Shown: positions 41,447-49,409 of the stretch, piece by piece
How positions within the stretch are numbered: the first letter of the stretch is position 1
Layout: every line of letters starts with the position of its first letter
NCBI GenBank assembly: GCA_021396245.1
Contig: WNYE01000136.1
Location: 1-64,000 of the forward strand
Origin: Sporothrix humicola
Lineage: Eukaryota > Ascomycota > Sordariomycetes > Ophiostomatales > Ophiostomataceae
DNA length: 64,000 nt
Reading direction: 5' to 3'
Made by a program: the position numbers and the translations under genes
Notes under the pieces: model-generated
The model's input: only the letters and a program-made list of their open reading frames with translations
Told to the model about the DNA's origin: nothing
Databases searched by the model: none

Positions 41447-43213
41447 ATGGCACAAGGTCGACAACGACCTGCGGTGGAACGGCCGGCGTCCTCGTCCTCC
41501 TCGTCCTCCTCTTCCTCCGACACAGACATGTGGCCCGTCGCCAAGGACGCCGCGCAGGCCGTCAAGCTGGTGCTGGTGTCCGACTGGCGGCGGCTCGTGC
41601 GGTGCTTTGTGTACGTGCCGGCCGGCATCTTTGCCATCCTGGCGGCGTGCTACGGCGTGGACCGGCTGCTGGCCATGGGCGGCGTATCGTTTCCGGCGTC
41701 GGTGGCCTGCTTGGTGCTCTTGTTCCTGAGTCTCCTCCTCTCGGACGTCGTCCTCGGCAACCGACGGACCAAGGCGCTCGTCCAGGCGATCAACATCCCT
41801 GGCGGCTGGTCGCTGCGGTGGCTCAACCTCTTTTTCACACCGTCGTTTGTGATGCTGCCGCTGAGCCCGCACATTTCCGCCGCGGAAGTCGGCAAGATGA
41901 TTGCCGTTTTTGTGATTGGGTTCCTGGTCATGATGGTCGCGACGGCGTACATGACGCGGTGGATTCAGTTGCTCACGAGCCCGCCGCGCAAGGCGATGCA
42001 CCAGCGGACAGACAGCGTCCGGCGGGACGTGCATCCGGGCGAGGGTGGTACGGCCTACAACAGCGATGAAGATGAAGAGTTGACGCCCTTGAGGACCGAC
42101 TTCCGTACGAGTACCGACGGCATGCCACCAATTCCCCCTCAATCGCACGCTGCCGCCTACATTACCATCCGCGGCCAGAATCTGGACGACCCGCTGAGCT
42201 CGTTCAGCGACGTTCCTGCACCACACACTCGACGTATTTCTCAGCTCAGGCAATCGGCAGCGGCGATCATGGCCCGCGGTATGCAGGGCGGTTCCGCCAG
42301 CGGAACGACATCGCCAACACCTCCGTCTAGAGCTGACCGGTGGGCGGAGTGGCTCAGTGTGCACTCGGACAGCCTCCTGTTTGCATCGATTGGCCTGTTT
42401 GTCGGTGTTCCGCTGTACTACTCGACTGGCTATGCCATGCCTCTCCAACTGGCCGTCAATGTCCTGGCGTTCTTTGGAGCCATGTCTCTTCCCCCGTCGT
42501 GGCGTCAAATTCTGCACCCTGTGTTGGTGTCCGCTTTCTCGACTCTTTTGGTGATTTGGCTCCTCGGAAGAGTCGGCGGCGAAGGACTGGTCGACACTCT
42601 ACACAAGTACCGGCCGGGCAACACATATCTCAAGATCTGGTCTTCACCTTCCACAGGACTCATGCCCGGCGCCGGCGATATGCTTGCTAGTGCGTTGGAT
42701 GCCAGCATTGTCTCGCTGGCCCTGCCCATGTACCAGTACCGACACGAACTCAAGCACCACTTTTGGGCCATTGTCGTGCCCAACATTCTGTTGTCGATCG
42801 CCTCGCTGTTTGCCTACCCCGTGGTTTGTTACCATATTGGCATCAGTGCAGAACGCAGTCTGGCGTTTACGTCGCGGAGTCTAACGCTGGCACTGGCCAC
42901 GCCGGCCGTGCGCAATTTAGGGGGAGATGTCAACACTGTAGCTGCCGTGGCCATTCTATCAGGCGTTCTGGGTGTCCTGATCGGTCGGCAAGTCCTTGCC
43001 TGGCTGCGTATTCCAGAGGACGACTACGTGACACGGGGCGTGACGTTTGGCGCAAACGCGTCAGCACTCGGAACTGCTTTGCTTCTCAGAGTGGACCCGC
43101 GCGCGGCAGCCATTTCCAGTCTGGCCATGGGTCTGTTCGGTGCCATTACCGTGGCGTTTTCGTCGATACCGCCCATGGTGCATATTATCAGATCGCTGGT
43201 TGGGCTGTCGTGA
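41447..43213 (+). CDS. LrgA/LrgB-type fused membrane protein (PLGG1-like)
   Basis: 588 residues, single exon. After a Ser-rich N-terminus, residues about 45-190 form several hydrophobic segments (LrgA-like); a polar linker of about 110 residues follows; residues about 310-588 form a second bundle with LrgB features (S-A-L-D-A-S-I-V-S-L-A-L-P-M-Y, S-L-T-L-A-L-A-T-P, G-V-T-F-G-A-N-A-S-A-L-G-T-A). In bacteria LrgA and LrgB are separate; the plant fusion PLGG1 carries glycolate and glycerate across the plastid envelope. In fungi the role is not established; organic-acid transport is an inference. The subcellular membrane cannot be told: no clear signal or transit peptide is visible. Confidence 0.85.
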   Translation: MAQGRQRPAVERPASSSSSSSSSSDTDMWPVAKDAAQAVKLVLVSDWRRLVRCFVYVPAGIFAILAACYGVDRLLAMGGVSFPASVACLVLLFLSLLLSDVVLGNRRTKALVQAINIPGGWSLRWLNLFFTPSFVMLPLSPHISAAEVGKMIAVFVIGFLVMMVATAYMTRWIQLLTSPPRKAMHQRTDSVRRDVHPGEGGTAYNSDEDEELTPLRTDFRTSTDGMPPIPPQSHAAAYITIRGQNLDDPLSSFSDVPAPHTRRISQLRQSAAAIMARGMQGGSASGTTSPTPPSRADRWAEWLSVHSDSLLFASIGLFVGVPLYYSTGYAMPLQLAVNVLAFFGAMSLPPSWRQILHPVLVSAFSTLLVIWLLGRVGGEGLVDTLHKYRPGNTYLKIWSSPSTGLMPGAGDMLASALDASIVSLALPMYQYRHELKHHFWAIVVPNILLSIASLFAYPVVCYHIGISAERSLAFTSRSLTLALATPAVRNLGGDVNTVAAVAILSGVLGVLIGRQVLAWLRIPEDDYVTRGVTFGANASALGTALLLRVDPRAAAISSLAMGLFGAITVAFSSIPPMVHIIRSLVGLS

Positions 43214-43535
43214 GGAGCGGCGCATTGTATCCATATACCCTTTCATTTTGCATCTATATAGACCATCATTTGAATTTATTTCGCATGTTATGTCACTACC
43301 TCTTGCCTAAGAGCCCGATGCATTTAGCGAGTTACGTGTTTGGCTAAATTGACTTTCTACTTTTCAACATTTAGCCGCTACTGTACAAGTACGACCCAGT
43401 TCTGCTGAAATTCTCTAGTTACACTGCAACCGTTGAGGCCGTACCGATTGTGTTATGATTCTGTATATTTAGTCAAATTTGGTTACTTTGTCATCCAATT
43501 TGCACAGGGCCAGTCAATTTAGCCTCTCTTATTGT
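43214..43535. other. Intergenic region between convergent genes
   Basis: 3' regions of the LrgB-like and urea-permease genes. Nothing else seen. Confidence 0.5.
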
Positions 43536-45554
43536 CTACTTCTTCCCAGTCACATCTCCATACATGGCCTTTGCCACTTTCCACAGAACCGTACGCGACT
43601 CCCAAAGAGGCAAGAAAATGCAAATGATAGCACTGACCCAGATCCAAATGAAAGCAATCACCACATACGCCTTGAAGAAGCCGAGGCTGAACGTGTAGCC
43701 GGTGCCATACAGTGTGAGTGGCAGCAAAATGAAGAAGCCAAAGAAACCGACAGTAAAGGCCATCCAAGCCAGCATCTTTTGTGACCGGACTTCTTCGTCG
43801 GTGAGGGCAGACATGGGAACGATTGGTTCTCTGTGGCGGTTGAAGTGGGACGAGATGGCGTTGTCGTCGGCAGGCGCCACAGTAGATGTCATTCGCTTCT
43901 CCATGTCCGCCTTTTCATCTCGCTCGGCCTCTTCCATGTCGGCAGCCACCTCGGCAGCTTCAGCAGCGGCCGTGTCTGCCGGGACGCCTTCAATGACATA
44001 AGGGGCCTTGGCTGGGAAGGTGAACGTCAAGGCCACAACCATGACTAGTCCAACACCTAGAGCGACGGCATCGGCGGCCAGCGAGTTGTACGCATCGCCG
44101 AGTGTCGTGACGTTGATATGTCCGGACCGTACCTTTGTCGTGACCATCCATGTCACGAGTCCACTGCAGAGGGCAAGAATCGGGCTCCATTGTGCAGCCG
44201 CCGTGCTCGTCCTGTCCCACAGCACAATGGATGCCATTGGGAACGATCCGCCGCCCATGAGACAGCCAAAGATTTTGACGAGAAACCCGAGGGAGATGCC
44301 AACTTTGTAAAAGATGCAACAGACTGCGGCTAGCACGAGCCCGTAAATAAAAAGGCCAGCAATCGACGTCCAAAGCAGCGTCTTGTTCTTGGCGCCCGGG
44401 TTGATGTACGCCTTGTACACGTCAAAGGTAATGAGCGAGCTGGCGGCGATGCTCTCGGCGGATGTGGACGACGTGACGGCCATAAACAACAAAACAATGA
44501 TGAGTTGTGCGCCGCTTTTTCCAAGCAGGGCGATCGCTGCGGCAGGTGCAGCCAGGCCGGCACTGACTTGTGCACTCGTCAACTTGACCGGCTCGTACTC
44601 GGTGCCCCGTAGAGCCGCCGCGGCCAGTCCCATGCACGTTGACATGGCAAAAGGGATGGCATACCACGCGGCCGAGCCCAGCACATAACCGCGCACGGCA
44701 GTGCGCGGGTCCGAGGCAATCACCCGCTGCCAGTACGCCTGGTCCGTCCAGATGGCCGAGATACTGCCCAGCAGAATGGTCATGGCCGTCACCAGCCCGT
44801 CCTTGGACTTGACGGTAAAGTAGCTGCCGTTGTACGAGTCGGCGGTCTGCTGTTGGAGGAGACGATAGAGAGCCTCGGGCGACCCAATGGCCGGGCTGAC
44901 GGCGTAGACGCTGAACATGAACGTGAAGATGCAACCGAACAAAAAGGTCGTGTGTAGGTAGTCGCTGACAAAGGTGGACCGGAGACCGCCGACGACAATG
45001 TAGGATTGGACGGCTAGGATCAGAATGAAATAGGACGCCCAAATGTTCATTCCCGAGAGCGCGGCAAAAACACCACATCCGCCCGTCAACAGGGCCGATC
45101 CGTTGATGATGTTCGACACGAGACCGAAAAAGGTGTAAATCTTGTGGGCTGTCCTGCCGTGCCGTGCCAAGACAATCTCGGGGAAGGTGTGTGCCTGGTT
45201 GGCCTTTTGTTTGACCCGATAGGCCGTGCAGGCAAACAGCAGTGTCATGCTGCTTCCAATGGCGCCATACCACAGCCCGCCGCCGACGCCGTAACTGTAG
45301 GAGAGCGTGCAGCTCGTCAGTAAGGTCGTGGCGTGCGTCCAGCTCGACACGATGCCGGCTGCAATCATGCCCGGCTTGACCGATCGCGATGCCGCATTGA
45401 ACTCCTCCGAGGACTCGAAGCTGTTGTATTGCCCATAGCGGTTCTGGGCCAAGGTGATCAAAATCATGAGGACGCAAAATCCCGCGCCAAGGCCGGCCAC
45501 GAGGCCATAGCCGACGCCGGGCTCAAGCACCTGGAGTGTGCCGGAGGCAGACAT
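43536..45554 (-). CDS. DUR3: Urea active transporter (sodium:solute symporter family)
   Basis: 672 residues, single exon, start MSASGTLQVLEPGVGYG. Matches fungal urea permeases over its whole length: the early G-V-G-Y-G-L-V-A-G-L-G-A-G-F, S-S-W-T-H-A-T-T-L-L-T-S, Y-G-V-G-G-G-L-W-Y-G, V-G-G-L-R-S-T-F-V-S-D-Y-L-H-T, A-V-T-S-S-T-S-A-E-S-I-A-A-S-S and a C-terminal membrane pair after an acidic cytosolic loop (residues about 535-595). About 15 membrane segments; plasma membrane. High-affinity urea uptake is the family function, normally under nitrogen catabolite control. Divergent from the amidohydrolase at 46499 and close to an amidase, which fits a nitrogen-scavenging role. Confidence 0.93.
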   Translation of the reverse strand: MSASGTLQVLEPGVGYGLVAGLGAGFCVLMILITLAQNRYGQYNSFESSEEFNAASRSVKPGMIAAGIVSSWTHATTLLTSCTLSYSYGVGGGLWYGAIGSSMTLLFACTAYRVKQKANQAHTFPEIVLARHGRTAHKIYTFFGLVSNIINGSALLTGGCGVFAALSGMNIWASYFILILAVQSYIVVGGLRSTFVSDYLHTTFLFGCIFTFMFSVYAVSPAIGSPEALYRLLQQQTADSYNGSYFTVKSKDGLVTAMTILLGSISAIWTDQAYWQRVIASDPRTAVRGYVLGSAAWYAIPFAMSTCMGLAAAALRGTEYEPVKLTSAQVSAGLAAPAAAIALLGKSGAQLIIVLLFMAVTSSTSAESIAASSLITFDVYKAYINPGAKNKTLLWTSIAGLFIYGLVLAAVCCIFYKVGISLGFLVKIFGCLMGGGSFPMASIVLWDRTSTAAAQWSPILALCSGLVTWMVTTKVRSGHINVTTLGDAYNSLAADAVALGVGLVMVVALTFTFPAKAPYVIEGVPADTAAAEAAEVAADMEEAERDEKADMEKRMTSTVAPADDNAISSHFNRHREPIVPMSALTDEEVRSQKMLAWMAFTVGFFGFFILLPLTLYGTGYTFSLGFFKAYVVIAFIWIWVSAIICIFLPLWESRTVLWKVAKAMYGDVTGKK

Positions 45555-46498
45555 CGTCGGAGGAATATATTTGTTTGTCAGGGTTATGATCAGCTTTAGG
45601 ATATTTCTTGTGGTGATGATGTTAGTAAAATAAATATATGAGAAGGAAATATAAGATCCCGAATCACATTGTGACTATGGGAACTTTTTGTGCTTATGTG
45701 GTCTTGACCGGGGCATGTGTATCATGCTTCATGAACCTTGGGGACTATATTTCGGAATGCCGCTGATACGGTATCAACACGGCACAGATATTTGGTCGCT
45801 TATCAGGTATTGTTGGTCGACACTCGTGCGCTTATCTGATATCCCGAGTTGGGCGCCATATACCCATTAATGCTGATCTTATTAAAGACTTTCCGTCCCG
45901 TCTGTGCCGTTTTCGTTAAGGCGCGTTTAGGGGACAGACTTGGCGATAAGGTCCAACATGCACGGCATGCCCCTTGTCCCGCCTCAATTTATCGACTTCT
46001 TCGACTTTATCAGCCGTCCCGCGATACTTCGAGAGCGAACCAGGTTCTCGGACATATCCAGCAACCGGGTTCGGCCAGCACGGCAATTCCGTCGGAATGG
46101 CCAGGTCGGTGGGAACAACAATTTATTCGAATTTAACCATGAAACAAATGAACAATAAATGAAGGCACCACCACATTTCCGTAAACCGGGTTCGATGCCA
46201 GCAGCCAAGCCCCACCCAGCATGCAGCAATATCCATCGGAATCACCGGCTAAACACATTGTTTCCTACTTCTTGACTCTATCTATCTCAAACAGCCCGAA
46301 AGCGGAAGTTACTTCTTTGGAAAAGTGTGGCTTGACTCCGTGAGAGGTGGCGTTCGACATGCATATTAAACCGACATGGATGGTACATGTAGCCAACTCT
46401 TTCTCTTATTATTACATTCCTCTGGGTTGAAATCACAGGATAATCTTGCTTCACATTACTGGTGAATCAACACCGTTAACATCTACCACTTCTACAAA
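45555..46498. promoter_or_regulatory. Divergent promoter of urea permease and amidohydrolase, with GATA motifs
   Basis: 944 bp between two divergent starts. HGATAR-type sites (bound by AreA/NIT2 nitrogen regulators) are seen as TTATC or GATAA at 45800-45804, 45832-45836, 45945-45949, 45989-45993 and 46007-46011, plus paired CTATCTATC near 46275. The motif is short and common, so density rather than presence is the argument. Confidence 0.5.
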
Positions 46499-47217
46499 AT
46501 GTCCGGCTTCGAGGATCTCGCTGGTAAGTAAGAACACTTCTCATCCGCGGCTTGCAATGGCACTCACATCTCATCTCAGAAAACTACGGCCTTTGCTACG
46601 GCAAGAACGAGCTGCCGTTTGGCAAGCGGCCCGTGCTGCTCGTCATCGACGCTGTCGTCGGCTACCTCGATCCCAAGTGTCCGCTGTACGCGCCCGTCCG
46701 CTTTGAAGAGGCCCGTCAGTCAATTGTTCGCACCATCGAGGCCTGCCGCGCTCTCGGCGTGCCCGTCGTCTTCTCGTCTGTCTGCTACAGCACCAAGAAC
46801 GGCAACAACGGCGGCAACTGGTACAAGTACAAGCTGCCGCAGGTCCTCAACACCTACGACGAGGGCAATCCGTTCCGCGAGTTTGCCGAGGGCTGTCAGC
46901 CGCTGGAGACAGAGATTGTGGTGATCAAGCAGTACAGTAGCAGTTTCTTTGGCACATCCCTCTCAAGCGTGCTGACCAGCCTCGGGTGCGACACCCTCAT
47001 TTGCTGTGGGTACTCGACATCGGGTTGCGTCAGAGCCACGACTCTCGACGCCATGCAGCACGGCTTCAATCCATATGTTGTGCGCGAGGCATGCGGCGAC
47101 CGCCACGCCACGGTCAACGACAACAGCCTGTTTGACATGCAGCAAAAGTTTTCCGAGGTGCGGTCGGAGAAGGAGGTTCTGGCACTGTTGGAGGCAGCTG
47201 TCAAGGCAAAGGCCTAA
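46499..47217 (+). CDS. Isochorismatase-fold cysteine hydrolase (N-carbamoylsarcosine amidase-like)
   Basis: Two exons: 46499-46523 and 46580-47217, 220 residues. The intron (donor GTAAGT, acceptor CTCAG) completes a Glu codon and supplies the start MSGFEDLAENYG. The catalytic triad of the family is visible: Asp32 (L-L-V-I-D), Lys125 (I-K-Q-Y-S-S-S-F-F-G-T) and Cys158 (G-Y-S-T-S-G-C-V-R-A-T), with a cis-peptide context G-Y before it. Members hydrolyse C-N bonds of carbamoyl or amide compounds (N-carbamoylsarcosine, maleamate) and release ammonia. Soluble, no targeting signal. Its place between a urea permease and an amidase suggests use of organic nitrogen; substrate unknown. Confidence 0.88.
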
Positions 47218-47654
47218 GTCCAGTGGTCTGTGAAGGTCAGTTAGCTCTGTTAGCAATCCTCAAAATCCAATCAAGTCTTGCAAAACTTCATGCTTATCGT
47301 GATTCTTTTGTTTCCCTTTTCTCTCCTGCGTGAGTGACGTTCCGCCGCGGCCAAGAACCGTTGCGCTAAACTGGATTTGGCTTAGATCTGTCATTCGGCG
47401 GTCCGAAGCGCGGCCAAGAAACAGCTCCGAAGCTATCAGTCGGACTCTCCGACGGCCCACAATCGTAGCAGATATCGACATCGGAGCCGGCCAACATCAC
47501 AGCAGAAGCGATACCGGCAGAGCTTTATCGGATAATGATCAAGCGATAATGTGATAAAAGTGACGGCATCGTATCTCCACGAACTTCGAGGGCCTTTGTT
47601 TACAAATTCAGGGGCAAATACAATTCAGGGCATCGTCAACAGCACTCCATCATA
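47218..47654. other. Amidase upstream region
   Basis: No gene. Contains the GATA cluster at 47525-47557, listed separately. Confidence 0.5.
47525..47557 (+). promoter_or_regulatory. Cluster of GATA-factor sites upstream of amidase
   Basis: Four GATAA cores in 33 bp: TTATC at 47525-47529 (minus-strand CGATAA), GATAA at 47531-47535, CGATAA at 47544-47549 and TGATAA at 47552-47557. They lie about 100-130 bp before the ATG at 47655. Clustered sites of this kind are the typical target of AreA/NIT2, so induction under nitrogen limitation is likely. Confidence 0.6.
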
Positions 47655-49292
47655 ATGTCCGTCTTTACCCTTGACACCAAGCCCGGCAACCCGGTCACCG
47701 TCGAGACTGTCGACACAGTCGCCGCCGGACTAGGCGTGGCAATTGCCGACGACGAAAAAGAGAGCTACCGGACACTGCTGGCGGTCTACCACGAATCGGT
47801 CGAGTCGCTGTTTGCGCTGCCCGGGCCGGATGCCTTGAAGCCTGATACCACCCGCTTTCCTCGAGACGATGTGAGGGTACCGACTGCCGAAGAAAATCCA
47901 CTTGGAGCGTGGGCGTACAAATGTGTCGCCCATGATACTAAGGCACCAGCCGACGGCATTCTGGCCGGTCGTACGATCGCGATCAAAGACTGCATCGGTC
48001 TCGCCGGTGTGCCGATGCAGTTGGGCTCCAGCATTTATGAGGACTACACGCCTGACGTGGACGCTACTCTCGTCACACGTATCCTGGAGGCCGGCGGCAC
48101 GATCACCGGCCGCGCTGTCTGCGAGAATTTCTGCCACTCGGCGACATCGCACTCGGCCAACACAGGCGTTGTGCACAACCCTTACGCTCACGGGTACAGC
48201 AGCGGCGGCTCGTCGAGTGGTAGCGGTGCGCTGGTTGCGGCTGGTGCTGTGGACATGGCCGTCGGTGCCGACCAGGGCGGCAGTATCCGCATCCCGGCCG
48301 GGTGGTGCGGTCTCTTTGGCCTCAAGCCGACATTTGGGCTCGTGCCGTACACGGGCGTGGGCTCCAATGAGCCGACCAACGACCATGCCGGGCCGATGTC
48401 ACGGACGGTGCTGGACAATGCAGCTCTCCTAAAGGCGATGGCTGGCAATGATTGGATCGATGACCGCTCGTTTGGTGCGCCGCTGCCAAAAGACGTGCCA
48501 GACTACGCGGCCCTGCTCAAGGCACTGCCAGATGCCAAAGTCCTCACCGGCATCAAGATCGGCCTCATCAAGGAGTCACTTGAAATGCCCGCTTTTGATC
48601 CTCGCGTCAAGGCAACCTTCCTTACAGCCGTTGACAAGTTCCGGGCCTTGGGGGCCACCGTTGACGAGGTCAGTGTGCCGATGCACAAGCACGGCGCGGC
48701 CATTTGGACGGGCATTTCCAAGGCTGGTGGAGCGGCCAACAAGCTGGGCATCACGTTTGGACGGCGGGGCTACATTTTAAACAGCATCACCGAACGGGTG
48801 TCTCCCCTCACGCAATCGGCCTGGGACCAAATGTACCCGAGCACCAAGAACATTCTGCTGAACGGTGCCTACGGGATGAAGAACTTTCCAACACTTCTCG
48901 GGCACGCCACCAATTTATCGCTCCAACTGCGCCAAGACTACGACCGTGTCCTTGCCGAGTACGATGTCCTCCTTCTGCCTAATCTGCCATACCTGGCCAA
49001 CTCACACGCCGCGATCCCTTTTGCCAGCTCAACGCCTGAGAACAAGGCCAAACCACTCGACCTGATCGGCAAGCAGGTCGGCCTCACCTACAACACGGCG
49101 CCGTTCAACCAGTCCGGGCATCCGGTGCTGGCCGTGCCATGTGGTATGCTTCCTATTGAAGAGGGACCGCTAGCTGGGTCGGGCACGAAACTGCCGGTCA
49201 GCCTTCAGATTGTCGGCCGGTGGTTTGACGAGAAGAGTGTCTACAGGGTAGCTTATGCTTGGGAGCAAGCCTACAACTGGAAGGAGTTGTAG
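47655..49292 (+). CDS. Amidase (amidase-signature family)
   Basis: 545 residues, single exon. The Ser-Ser-Lys triad of the amidase signature family is visible: Lys111 (T-I-A-I-K-D), Ser186 in the G-G-S-S-S-G-S-G motif, and nucleophile Ser210 in D-Q-G-G-S-I-R-I-P. The oxyanion-loop G-A-V-D-M-A-V-G-A and the following G-L-F-G-L-K-P-T are also standard. The long N-terminal helix region (1-100) is of usual size. Hydrolyses an amide to acid and ammonia; substrate unknown. No signal peptide, so cytosolic. Head-to-tail with the isochorismatase-fold gene and preceded by a GATA cluster, supporting a nitrogen-source role. Ends 117 bp from the convergent HAM1-like gene. Confidence 0.93.
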   Translation: MSVFTLDTKPGNPVTVETVDTVAAGLGVAIADDEKESYRTLLAVYHESVESLFALPGPDALKPDTTRFPRDDVRVPTAEENPLGAWAYKCVAHDTKAPADGILAGRTIAIKDCIGLAGVPMQLGSSIYEDYTPDVDATLVTRILEAGGTITGRAVCENFCHSATSHSANTGVVHNPYAHGYSSGGSSSGSGALVAAGAVDMAVGADQGGSIRIPAGWCGLFGLKPTFGLVPYTGVGSNEPTNDHAGPMSRTVLDNAALLKAMAGNDWIDDRSFGAPLPKDVPDYAALLKALPDAKVLTGIKIGLIKESLEMPAFDPRVKATFLTAVDKFRALGATVDEVSVPMHKHGAAIWTGISKAGGAANKLGITFGRRGYILNSITERVSPLTQSAWDQMYPSTKNILLNGAYGMKNFPTLLGHATNLSLQLRQDYDRVLAEYDVLLLPNLPYLANSHAAIPFASSTPENKAKPLDLIGKQVGLTYNTAPFNQSGHPVLAVPCGMLPIEEGPLAGSGTKLPVSLQIVGRWFDEKSVYRVAYAWEQAYNWKEL

Positions 49293-49409
49293 ACTTGAGG
49301 AAAAGAGAAATCAACAATTTTTGTTCCCATCGTGTACATATCGTTAAAAATACAAATTGTTCCGTAACTCCATCCTTGAACTCCTTAAATGAATACCATA
49401 CACCTCCAC

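Noticed and set aside
46185..46200. GGTTCGATGCC resembling a tRNA B box
   Set aside because: No A box, no acceptor stem and no cloverleaf around it.
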